DNA of 8,702 nucleotides. Origin: Flavobacteriales bacterium. Its GTDB lineage: Bacteria; Bacteroidota; Bacteroidia; Flavobacteriales_F; PHOS-HE28. The DNA is taken from the NCBI GenBank assembly GCA_020854015.1, contig JADZGG010000098.1, forward strand, positions 1 through 8,702. Reading direction: 5' to 3'. The translations under genes and the position numbers were made by a program. Positions 1 through 6,069 of this stretch are shown one piece after another. How positions within the stretch are numbered: the stretch's first letter is position 1; each line of letters opens with the position of its first letter. The notes beneath the pieces are model-generated. The model had not been told where the DNA came from and searched no databases. It was given only the letters and a program-made list of their open reading frames with translations.

Positions 1-650
1 GAGATGCCGGCCGCGTTGCTCTTGAACACTTCGGTCAGGCCCAGGCAATACCGCACGCGCAGGTCGATGCCTTTGAAGCCGCGCGGCTTGGTGAACACCA
101 CACCGAGGTCCACGGGCAGGGCGAGCTCGATGCGCTCCACATCGTCCTTGATGTCCCTGGTCACCGTGAAATCATCGCCGCCCACCAGGGCACCGGTGGT
201 GGCCAGCTTGGCACTGGTGAGGTAGCTGATCTGCGGACCGGCGCGCACATAGAAGCGATCGCTGAGGCGTCGGTGCAGCTGTAAGGGAATGTCGATGTAG
301 TTCAGCTCCAGCTGTGTTTCGTAGCTGCCGGCCACGCCCGTGGTGTCGACGAAGGCGCTCTCAAAGCCCTTGCCACCGCGCGGTGAAAGAGGCTTGAACT
401 CCGGCGTGAAGGCCCACTTGTCGTTGAGCTTCACATAGGTGCCCAGGCCGAAGTAGAAGCCGTGGGCCGAACTCGTGCCGCTGACGCCAGGCATGCTGCT
501 GAGATTGAGGCCCGCATCGAGGGTGAAGTGGAAGTTCTCCGTGGCGGCCTTGTCGCCGAAGATCAGCACCAGCAGGGCCGCCTGGCCGCGCGCGGTGTGG
601 GCCAGCAGTGCGAGCAGCAGGGAGAGGAACAGGGTGCTTGTGCGGGTCAT
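1..650 (-). CDS. PorT-like outer-membrane beta-barrel protein, C-terminus beyond left edge
   Basis: The frame runs leftward from an ATG at 650 and is still open at base 1, giving 216 visible residues. Residues 1-22 form a signal peptide: Arg at 3, a Leu-rich core, then A-R-G before Q23. The mature protein opens with a hydrophobic stretch and the motif FGDKAATENFHFTLDAG, followed by alternating strand-like segments such as YFGLGTYVKL, NYIDIPLQLHRRL and FYVRAGPQISYL. The Y-I-D-I-P-L strand and the late RYCLGLTEVF strand are typical of the PorT / OMP_b-brl_2 barrels of Bacteroidota, which are usually about 220-260 residues long, so only a short C-terminal piece should be missing. PorT itself serves T9SS, but most relatives have no assigned role and I do not claim one here. 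There is no Shine-Dalgarno sequence, and a hairpin separates it from the gene to its right. Confidence 0.85.
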   Translation of the reverse strand, partial: MTRTSTLFLSLLLALLAHTARGQAALLVLIFGDKAATENFHFTLDAGLNLSSMPGVSGTSSAHGFYFGLGTYVKLNDKWAFTPEFKPLSPRGGKGFESAFVDTTGVAGSYETQLELNYIDIPLQLHRRLSDRFYVRAGPQISYLTSAKLATTGALVGGDDFTVTRDIKDDVERIELALPVDLGVVFTKPRGFKGIDLRVRYCLGLTEVFKSNAAGI

Positions 651-732
651 GGGAGAGGGAGTGTTCAGCGGATGGCGTTGTGGCCTTCGCGCTTGCGAAA
701 GAAGCGAAATGCCTGCATTCCCCCAGAACGCA

Positions 733-762
733 GCGGACCCCGGCAGCACTGCCGGGGTCCGC
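733..762 (-). terminator. Strong hairpin after the cupredoxin gene
   Basis: A perfect 13-bp GC-rich inverted repeat (arms 733-745 and 750-762, 4-base loop) lies 22 bases past the stop of the leftward cupredoxin gene and 82 bases before the start of the next leftward gene. The position fits a transcription terminator. The expected U-tract is weak: the minus strand continues TGCGTTCTGGGG. It could instead act as a 3' stability hairpin. Confidence 0.6.
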
Positions 763-784
763 GATCAGGTCGGGTGCGCCGTGC

Positions 785-1408
785 TCAGTGGGCCACCACC
801 GCACGCTGACGTGCCAGCAGCTTACCACGCAGGTCGCGGAACTCCACGAGGTAGAGGCCCTCGGTCAACGTGCTCACGTCCACGGTGCGTTCGGCGTTCA
901 AAGTGCGGTCCATGCAAAGGCGTCCGGCGGCATCGGTGAAGCGGACGTTGAAGGCACCGCTGTTGGGTGACACCACCGTGACCGTGGTGTTGGCCGGGTT
1001 CGGTGCCAGCTGGTACAGCTCCTGTGCCGTGGCCTCTTCGATGCCGTTGCCGCCCGTTACGTTGATCACGCCCTTCATGCCCATGCTGGCGTGGATGGTG
1101 CAGATGTACCACGCCGTCGCGGTGGGGGTGATGGTGAAATCCGTGCCGGGGTTGGGCGTGCCCACGCCGAACTGGAAACCACCGGGCAAGAGCGTGGTGC
1201 CGTTCACGTTCCACGTGGCCTCGGAGATCTGCGTTACATCGTGGTCGTTCTGCACACTGTTGTCCCAGGTGATGTGAACGTGATCGCCCAAGGCGATGGT
1301 GAGCGATGGCGGGTTGAACTCATCGTCCTCCACCACGAGCTCGTGCGTGATCTGGCCTTGAGCGGCGATGGTGAGGGAGACGGAGAGCAGTGCGGCAAGG
1401 TGTTTCAT
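785..1408 (-). CDS. Plastocyanin-like blue copper protein with T9SS C-terminal sorting domain
   Basis: This is a 207-residue secreted protein. Residues 1-19 form a signal peptide (hydrophobic core 4-16). Residues 20-118 are a cupredoxin fold, with an N-terminal strand pattern DDEFNPPSLTIALGD and a complete type 1 copper site: His56 in the N-D-H-D-V context, then Cys103, His106 and Met111 in CTIHASMGM. The Cys-x2-His and Cys-to-Met (+8) spacings equal those of plastocyanin (C84, H87, M92). A Gly/Asn linker (119-122) leads to a type A T9SS sorting domain (about 130-207) with the usual LAPNPAN start, an AAGR turn, a TLTEGLYLVEF strand and a short basic end. The protein is expected to cross the outer membrane and be released or anchored at the surface. 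The frame extends to an ATG at 1483, but only the start at 1408 puts the signal peptide at the N-terminus. Electron transfer or copper binding is inferred from the ligands; the redox partner is unknown. Confidence 0.9.
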   Translation of the reverse strand: MKHLAALLSVSLTIAAQGQITHELVVEDDEFNPPSLTIALGDHVHITWDNSVQNDHDVTQISEATWNVNGTTLLPGGFQFGVGTPNPGTDFTITPTATAWYICTIHASMGMKGVINVTGGNGIEEATAQELYQLAPNPANTTVTVVSPNSGAFNVRFTDAAGRLCMDRTLNAERTVDVSTLTEGLYLVEFRDLRGKLLARQRAVVAH

Positions 1409-1501
1409 GGTGCGTTGGTGTTTGGTCCATCGAAGTTCGCGCATCCGCCTTCGATCGCGACACGCATGTGGATGATCCGGCACACGGACCCGATGGAGCG
1501 G

Positions 1502-1565
1502 GCGACCTTAACGCCGGAAGCGCGCATGTGCGGACCGATCAAGTCCGAAGCTTGTGCGACCTTAA
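1502..1565. repeat. Pair of 10-bp direct repeats upstream of the cupredoxin gene
   Basis: The 10-mer GCGACCTTAA occurs at 1502-1511 and 1556-1565 (start-to-start 54 bases, about five helical turns). The pair lies between the stop of the barrel gene at 1576 and the cupredoxin start at 1408, 94-157 bases upstream of that start. Both copies are exact and have the same orientation. They could be a regulator-binding pair, but nothing identifies the protein and chance is possible. Confidence 0.3.
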
Positions 1566-1575
1566 GGATGGCCGT

Positions 1576-2139
1576 TCAACGGAAGGTCCGCGTGATCCCC
1601 AGGCCGAGCGTCCAACTGTCGTAGGCGTTCATCCGGAAGTCGTAGGCGAGGCTGCCGCTGGTCTCCCACGGTCCGCCCAGGTGAATGGTGTACTCGGTGC
1701 CTGCCCGGAGCAGTGCCAGGTCCTCCTCCTTGGCGAACTCCATGCCGCCCCCGAGGGTGAAGGCCCAATGCTCGAACGGCCGGTAGGTGGCCATGAGCGC
1801 AGGAGCGATGGGCTTGGTGCGTTCCACCACGGGTTTCTCCTTGCCGCCGTGGAGGTTCTCGGTCACCACGAAGGTCTCGGTGATCAGGTCGCTGTGCAGG
1901 CCGATGGCCCAACGCGGGGTGAGCCAGTAGTTGTAGTTGAGGCCCCAGCTGGGCAGCACCAACCAGCTCTGGTCGCCGTTGACGTCGATGCCCTGCGACA
2001 CATGCGTATGCGCGAGCAACGCGCTCACCTCGTGGCGGGCATGTTCCTCCGGCGGTGCCGGTGCATCGTGCTGCGCGTGCACCCCTGCTGGCAGCAACAC
2101 CAGGAGGCTGGCGATGGAGAACTGGTCGAGGATGTGCAT
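1576..2139 (-). CDS. Predicted outer-membrane barrel-like protein with His-rich N-terminus, function unknown
   Basis: This 187-residue protein starts with a signal peptide (residues 1-22, ending G-V-H-A before Q23). The first part of the mature protein is rich in His, Glu and Pro, with His at 24, 33, 36, 44 and 46, the last two in HTHVSQGID. The rest reads as amphipathic strands: WLVLPSWGLNYNYWL, RWAIGLHSDLI, HWAFTLGGGMEFA, RAGTEYTIHL and a C-terminal WTLGLGITRTF ending close to an aromatic residue, as barrel proteins do. It resembles a small conserved group of hypothetical Bacteroidota proteins with the same LPSWGL-YNYW and IGLHSD segments (from memory, not searched). The gene points the same way as the cupredoxin gene but is separated from it by 167 bases, so co-transcription is uncertain. 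A role in metal handling is speculation from the His residues and the neighbour. Confidence 0.8.
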   Translation of the reverse strand: MHILDQFSIASLLVLLPAGVHAQHDAPAPPEEHARHEVSALLAHTHVSQGIDVNGDQSWLVLPSWGLNYNYWLTPRWAIGLHSDLITETFVVTENLHGGKEKPVVERTKPIAPALMATYRPFEHWAFTLGGGMEFAKEEDLALLRAGTEYTIHLGGPWETSGSLAYDFRMNAYDSWTLGLGITRTFR

Positions 2140-2159
2140 GGCTGGTCGGTAACGAACTT

Positions 2160-2167
2160 CAAGGATA
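2160..2167 (-). promoter_or_regulatory. -7-like element for the leftward barrel gene
   Basis: The minus strand reads TATCCTTG, one mismatch from the Bacteroidota -7 consensus TAnnTTTG, 20 bases upstream of the start at 2139. No TTG -33 box is visible at the usual spacing. Confidence 0.3.
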
Positions 2168-2273
2168 CAAGCTGGGCAGCGATCACCGACGGTCGTGGCA
2201 TGATCGCGCGCATTGCACGTCGGCGTCCTGAGGTGATGCCGCCCAAGAGCAGAGCAGCTGCCAAGGTGCCGAT

Positions 2274-2281
2274 TACCTTCG
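2274..2281 (+). promoter_or_regulatory. -7-like element for the 726-residue protein gene
   Basis: The plus strand reads TACCTTCG, one mismatch from TAnnTTTG, 49 bases before the ATG at 2331. It resembles the elements at 5966 and 6036. No clear -33 box was found. Confidence 0.3.
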
Positions 2282-2286
2282 CCGTT

Positions 2287-2330
2287 CGATCACGCTCCCT
2301 TCGTTCCATCCTCACCATCGATCACGCTCC
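2287..2330 (+). repeat. 12-bp direct repeat, second copy touching the start codon
   Basis: CGATCACGCTCC occurs at 2287-2298 and again at 2319-2330, where its last base abuts the ATG at 2331. The copies are exact and 32 bases apart, about three helical turns. They lie in the probable 5' leader, so they could be an operator, a translational control site or a small local duplication. Confidence 0.4.
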
Positions 2331-4511
2331 ATGCGGTTCATTGCCACCCTCGCATTGCTTCTTCCGATCTGCACCCTTGCCCAGGACCAGTGGCCCATGG
2401 TGTTGGATGCGGACGGTCGCACGATCACGATCTACCAGCCCCAGCCGGAGAGCTATGCCGATGGCCGGTTCAGTGCGCGTGCTGCGTTGAGCGGCACGGA
2501 GAAGGGCAAGGATCCCGTGTTCGGCGCCATCTGGGTGAAGGGGTTCCTGGAAGTGGACCGCAGCACACGGATGGGCACGGTGACGCAGCTTGAGGTCACG
2601 GACATCCGTTTCCCCAACCTCACCGACACGGCCGTCATGGGGCAGTGGAAACGCTACCTGGCCTACCAGATCCCCCTGCACACGCAACCCATCTCCATCG
2701 ATCGGTTGATCGCTTCATTGGATACCGAGCACCAGAAGGAGACACCGGCCTTCAAGAACGAAGCGCCCACCATCGTGTACAAGAAGGCCCCCGCGGCCTT
2801 GGTGCTGTTGGACGGTGAGCCCAAGTACCAGGCCATCGACAAGACCAACTACGAGCGTGCGGTGAACTCCCCCTACTTCATGGCGCGGGAGAAGGGCAAG
2901 AGCACGCTCTACCTCTACGGCTCGTCGCTCTGGTACCAGGCCGATGCGGTGCAAGGCCCCTGGAAGCCCACGCAAGCCGCACCCACGGAGCTGGTGTCGC
3001 TGATGGCCAAGGACACCACCACCACGGACCTGGAGCGCACCGACGCCGACGGCAAACCGGTGACCCCGGAGGTGGTGGTGAGCACCAAACCCACCGAACT
3101 GGTGCAGACCGAAGGCGAAGCGAAGCTCGAACCCATCAAGGGCACACAGCTGCTGTACGTCACCAACACCGACAACGACATCTTCATGGACGTGGCCTCG
3201 CAGCAGTACTTCGTGCTGCTGAGCGGTCGCTGGTACAAGGGTGCGAAGCTGGACGGGAACAGTTGGACCTATGTGCCTGCGGACAAGCTGCCTGCGGAGT
3301 TCGCGCTGATCCCCGAAGGCAGTGCCAAGGCCAACGTGCTGAGCAGTGTGGCGGGCACCACGGCCTCACGCGAAGCCGTGCTTGATGCATCGATCCCCCA
3401 GACCGCGAAGGTGGACCTGTCGAGCACCACCACCACCATCACCTATGACGGGGAACCGAAATGGAAACTGCTCGAGGGCACGGTGGTCTACGAAGCGGAG
3501 AACGCCTCCACAACGGTGCTGTACATCCGCGAGCACTACTACGCCTGCGAGAACGCGATATGGTACGACAGCGACCAGGCCAACGGACCGTGGAAGGTGT
3601 GCACGAAGGTGCCTGCCGAGGTGAAGGACATTCCGCCGAGCAGCCCGAACTACAACGTGAAGTACGTGCAGGTGTACGAGAGCACACCGACGGTGGTGTA
3701 CGTGGGCTACACCCCGGGCTACACCGGCTGCTACGTCTACGGTCCCACAGTGGTGTACGGCACGGGTTACTACTACCAGCCCTGGTATGGCACCGTGTAC
3801 TATCCACGCCCGGTGACCTACGGCTTCAGCATGCACTACAACCCATACTACGGCTGGAGCATGGGCATGAGCGTGAACTACGGCTGGCTGCACGTGAGCG
3901 TGGGCGGCTATCCGCATTACGGCGGCTACTGGGGCCCACCCATGTACCATCCGCCCTACCACGGTGGCTATCATGGCGGCTACCACGGCGGCTACCATGG
4001 CGGTGGCAACACCATCAACATCGACAACAGCAACAACTTCTACGGGGGTGGCAACCGACCTGGCAACAGCGGTGGACGTCCCGGTGTAACGCCTTCGCGC
4101 CCCAGCACCATGCCCGGCAATGCGGCGCGCCCCGGGCAGGGCACCGGACGGCCCAGCACACAACCCGCCACACGGCCGGGCAGCAACAATGTGCTCACCG
4201 ACAAGCAGGGCAACGTGTACCGCGACAATGGGAAGGGCGGGTTCCAGCAGCCGGGACAGAACGGCAAGTGGGAGAACGCAGGCACCACGCGGCCTTCCAC
4301 CGGTGGGGCCACCAAACCTTCCACGCGGCCAGCAGGACCGACCATGAACCCCGGCACGCAGCAACAGCTGAACCGTGACATGCAGAACCGCCAGCGCGGT
4401 CAGCAGAACATGAACAACTTCCAGCAACAGCGCAGCGCTCCCGCACAACGGCCATCCGGTGGTGGTGCGACCCGGGGCGGCGGCGGCGGTGGTGGCGGAC
4501 GGCGGCGCTAG
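2331..4511 (+). CDS. Secreted three-repeat protein, 'carbohydrate-binding family V/XII'-type, with Tyr/Gly/His-rich tail
   Basis: This is a 726-residue protein of unknown function. Residues 1-17 form a signal peptide. An N-terminal domain (about 20-145) has strand patterns such as RTITIYQPQPE and PVFGAIWVKGFLEVD. Three repeats of about 55-65 residues follow (near 155-217, 255-320 and 367-430). Each has a G-E-x-K motif (162-165, 262-265, 374-377), then W-Y (201-202, 301-302, 411-412), then a G plus W (209/211, 309/312, 419/421). A Tyr-rich region (441-545) contains YVGYTPGYTGCYVYGP, a block I recall from proteins named 'carbohydrate-binding family V/XII' in Proteobacteria and Bacteroidota; that name is not proof of sugar binding. 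Next come four Y-H-G-G units (543-558), a Pro/Thr/Arg/Gly/Asn low-complexity region with an embedded DKQGNVYRDNGKGGFQQ element (624-640), a Gln/Asn-rich stretch and a Gly8-Arg3 end. The mature Cys are 406, 424 and 467. There is no C-terminal beta-strand or T9SS tail, so a periplasmic or cell-surface site is open. Confidence 0.85.
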   Translation: MRFIATLALLLPICTLAQDQWPMVLDADGRTITIYQPQPESYADGRFSARAALSGTEKGKDPVFGAIWVKGFLEVDRSTRMGTVTQLEVTDIRFPNLTDTAVMGQWKRYLAYQIPLHTQPISIDRLIASLDTEHQKETPAFKNEAPTIVYKKAPAALVLLDGEPKYQAIDKTNYERAVNSPYFMAREKGKSTLYLYGSSLWYQADAVQGPWKPTQAAPTELVSLMAKDTTTTDLERTDADGKPVTPEVVVSTKPTELVQTEGEAKLEPIKGTQLLYVTNTDNDIFMDVASQQYFVLLSGRWYKGAKLDGNSWTYVPADKLPAEFALIPEGSAKANVLSSVAGTTASREAVLDASIPQTAKVDLSSTTTTITYDGEPKWKLLEGTVVYEAENASTTVLYIREHYYACENAIWYDSDQANGPWKVCTKVPAEVKDIPPSSPNYNVKYVQVYESTPTVVYVGYTPGYTGCYVYGPTVVYGTGYYYQPWYGTVYYPRPVTYGFSMHYNPYYGWSMGMSVNYGWLHVSVGGYPHYGGYWGPPMYHPPYHGGYHGGYHGGYHGGGNTINIDNSNNFYGGGNRPGNSGGRPGVTPSRPSTMPGNAARPGQGTGRPSTQPATRPGSNNVLTDKQGNVYRDNGKGGFQQPGQNGKWENAGTTRPSTGGATKPSTRPAGPTMNPGTQQQLNRDMQNRQRGQQNMNNFQQQRSAPAQRPSGGGATRGGGGGGGGRRR
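3957..4004 (+). repeat. Four tandem 12-bp units encoding Tyr-His-Gly-Gly
   Basis: Within the 726-residue gene, residues 543-558 are four consecutive Y-H-G-G units encoded by TA(T/C)-CA(T/C)-GG(C/T)-GGC codons. The third bases vary between units, so the array is not a fresh slippage product. His/Tyr/Gly repeats of this type can bind metal or stack, but no function is shown. Confidence 0.8.
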
Positions 4512-4513
4512 GT

Positions 4514-4538
4514 CATCCTTCGGGGTGCGCGGTGCACC
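4514..4538. terminator. Weak hairpins in the convergent gap
   Basis: The 27-base gap between the two convergent genes holds a 5-bp stem closed by a UUCG-type tetraloop (4514-4527, including a G-T pair) and an overlapping alternative 5-bp stem (4524-4528 with 4534-4538). Either could help end transcription, but both are short and lack a U-tract. Confidence 0.25.
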
Positions 4539-5306
4539 TCAGTTCGCATTGTCCCCCTGGGCCTGCACGCGGCTGCGCGGGGTGAAGTAGTACTTGAGGC
4601 GCACCCGGAAGATGTGGTCCGTGGTCGGATCGGTGTCGGCGATCGCATTGCGTGAGCGCTGGAACGTGTAGACGACCTCGGCGCGCCAGTTGTAGCTGAA
4701 CTTGCGCCCCAATCCGATGCGCACACGCGCGCGGTTCGCGAAACGTTCCTGCACATCCTGGTCCATGGTCACGAAGGCTTCGGCGTCGGCGAGGGCGTAC
4801 CACATGGTATCGGCACTGTAGTTCCGGGTGTCCAGCGGCACCACCACCTCGGCCCGCACACGGGCGCGCTGGCTCTGCAGCAGTTGGCCGCTCTCCTGGT
4901 CCCGCACGTTGCGGTCCTCGTAGCGCAGGTTCAGGCGGGTCTGTACCCGCTTGAAGGGTGTGAAGGTGTATTTCGCACCGACCTGGCCACGCCACTCGAA
5001 CGTAGCGTCGCCTTCACGTTGCTTGGTGTAGGAAAGGGGCAGTCCCACCAGAAAGCTCCAATGCGCGGTGGGGCTTACTTCCAGGCTGGGGCTGGCATTG
5101 AGGCTTTCCCATCGGCCTTGATCGGAGAGCAGCGTCTGGTAACTGAACTCGCACTCCGCCATGTAGTAGGAGGCGACGCTCTTGCCCACGATGCCATCGA
5201 CCCAAAGCTGGGTGTTGGTCCTCTGCGCACGGGCGAAGGGTCCGTGCGCACCGATCAACAACAGGCAGAGGGCCTTCCAAAGGGGTGCCCGGAGCACAGG
5301 CCTCAT
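4539..5306 (-). CDS. DUF2490-type outer-membrane beta-barrel protein
   Basis: This 255-residue protein starts with a signal peptide (1-27: basic start, LCLLLIGA core, A-R-A before Q28). The mature part is a run of charged amphipathic strands typical of DUF2490: WVDGIVGKSV, LNLRYEDRNV (about 125-134), RARVRAEVVVPL (147-158), WYALADAEAFVTMD (169-182), ERFANRARVRIGLGRKFSYNW (187-207, with the typical F-x-N-R-x-R segment) and a final HIFRVRLKYYF strand (231-241). A hydrophilic tail of 14 residues follows the last strand. The start at 5306 is preferred because it begins at the signal peptide and lies 7 bases after the upstream stop; an in-frame ATG at 5351 would overlap the upstream gene. The tight spacing implies one operon with the lipoprotein gene at 5314-5949. 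DUF2490 proteins are predicted barrels without a known substrate. Confidence 0.85.
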   Translation of the reverse strand: MRPVLRAPLWKALCLLLIGAHGPFARAQRTNTQLWVDGIVGKSVASYYMAECEFSYQTLLSDQGRWESLNASPSLEVSPTAHWSFLVGLPLSYTKQREGDATFEWRGQVGAKYTFTPFKRVQTRLNLRYEDRNVRDQESGQLLQSQRARVRAEVVVPLDTRNYSADTMWYALADAEAFVTMDQDVQERFANRARVRIGLGRKFSYNWRAEVVYTFQRSRNAIADTDPTTDHIFRVRLKYYFTPRSRVQAQGDNAN

Positions 5307-5313
5307 GCGTCGT

Positions 5314-5949
5314 TCACTTCGCCACTGGTGCCGCGGTGATGAGGCCGTCACGCTTCATGCGGTCATACACCGTTCCCATGATGTCATCCACCGTCCGGCC
5401 CAGGTCCGAGGGGTCCACGGTGCTGGTGGTCCCTGTCCAGATGAGCTTGCCACGCCGGGTGCTGTAGAGGTTGGACTCCACCGTGTAGATGGTGGTGGTC
5501 TGCACATACCCCGGTGTGCTGTAGTAGCCGTAGCTGTATCCGTAGTACCCGTACGGGCTGGCATAGTAGCTGGGGTATGTGGTGCCGGGCACATAGGTCT
5601 GCTCCTTGCTCTGGTCCACCAGCCGCATGATCATCACCGCATCCACGCCACCCGCCACCATCTTCGCGTTCATCCCCTCCTCGTTGATCTTCTCCAGCTG
5701 GTCGCCGAACAGCGTGTAGCTGGCCACGCCGTGACCGTTCAGGAAGGCGACCATGTGGTCCTCACCGATGCGGCGCGTGGTCTCGTCCTTGATGAGGCAG
5801 ACCACGAGCACCTTGTTGTAGGTGCCGTCGGCGACCGATACCTCGGGGTCGCGCCAGCTCTGCACGATGCTGGTGCTGGGTGCGCAGCCGGCGAGCCCCA
5901 GCAAGGCGATGAACAGGAGGGGACCAAAGGAACGGACACGTGCTTTCAT
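5314..5949 (-). CDS. Tyr/Gly-rich lipoprotein, DUF4136-like architecture
   Basis: This 211-residue protein has a lipoprotein signal: basic start, FIALLGLAG core and Cys22 in a L-A-G-C lipobox. Residues 27-82 hold SIVQSWRDPEV and NKVLVVCLIKDETTRRIGEDHMV, followed by VDAVMIMRLVDQSKEQ (102-117), a Tyr/Gly-rich tract at 125-148 (11 Tyr in 24 residues) and a C-terminal domain with TIYTVESNLYS, GKLIWTG (167-173) and a helix VDDIMGTVYDRMKRDGLI. The order lipobox, nucleophile-free alpha/beta core, V-D-x-V strand, Tyr/Gly tract, W-x-G strand and C-terminal helix resembles DUF4136 proteins, including the one encoded divergently at 6070. I infer distant kinship but did not verify it. The frame continues to an ATG at 6186; 5949 is chosen for the signal peptide and the promoter-like element just before it. 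It is probably co-transcribed with the DUF2490 gene, and is predicted to sit on the inner leaflet of the outer membrane or at the surface. Confidence 0.85.
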   Translation of the reverse strand: MKARVRSFGPLLFIALLGLAGCAPSTSIVQSWRDPEVSVADGTYNKVLVVCLIKDETTRRIGEDHMVAFLNGHGVASYTLFGDQLEKINEEGMNAKMVAGGVDAVMIMRLVDQSKEQTYVPGTTYPSYYASPYGYYGYSYGYYSTPGYVQTTTIYTVESNLYSTRRGKLIWTGTTSTVDPSDLGRTVDDIMGTVYDRMKRDGLITAAPVAK

Positions 5950-5965
5950 GCGAACGGGAGTTGTG

Positions 5966-5973
5966 CGAAAGTA
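5966..5973 (-). promoter_or_regulatory. -7-like element for the leftward lipoprotein-DUF2490 operon
   Basis: The minus strand reads TACTTTCG, one mismatch from TAnnTTTG, 16 bases upstream of the start at 5949. This implies a leader of only about 10 bases, as is common in Bacteroidota. No TTG -33 box is visible. Confidence 0.45.
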
Positions 5974-6035
5974 GGTTTTTGGGACCGCTGCCGCTGCTGC
6001 GCGCCGCTGCTCTGAGGTGGTGCGGAAGCAGCCGT

Positions 6036-6043
6036 TACATTCG
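6036..6043 (+). promoter_or_regulatory. -7-like element for the rightward DUF4136-barrel operon
   Basis: The plus strand reads TACATTCG, one mismatch from TAnnTTTG, 26 bases before the ATG at 6070. The following bases share the 9-mer TTCGCGGAC with the element before the gene starting at 8242. No clear -33 box is visible. Confidence 0.4.
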
Positions 6044-6069
6044 CGGACCAGAACACAAGATCTCTCACA

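Noticed and set aside
361..828. A 155-codon minus-strand frame
   Set aside because: It overlaps the PorT-like gene in another frame and runs across the hairpin and the end of the cupredoxin gene. The product is low-complexity, with many Arg, His and Pro.
1409..1483. N-terminal extension of the cupredoxin to an ATG at 1483
   Set aside because: The extra 25 residues are Arg/His-rich and would place the signal peptide internally.
2025..2318. A 97-codon minus-strand frame starting before the barrel gene, with a short hydrophobic segment
   Set aside because: The hydrophobic stretch is only about 14 residues, the second half overlaps the barrel gene in another frame, and nothing supports expression. 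It would also displace the divergent promoter region.
1390..2490. A 366-codon open frame on the plus strand
   Set aside because: It runs antisense through the barrel gene and its promoter region into the 726-residue gene in another frame. The product has no recognisable domain, and the genes on the other frames are clearly real.
3957..4004. Short tandem units considered as a CRISPR or minisatellite
   Set aside because: They are in-frame codon repeats encoding Y-H-G-G inside a real gene, without spacers.
3366..4448. A 360-codon open frame on the minus strand, opposite the 726-residue gene
   Set aside because: It is a compositional shadow of a GC-rich, repeat-coding region. The product is Val/Ala/His/Arg-rich, with no signal, motif or sensible start, while the plus-strand gene has a signal peptide and family features.
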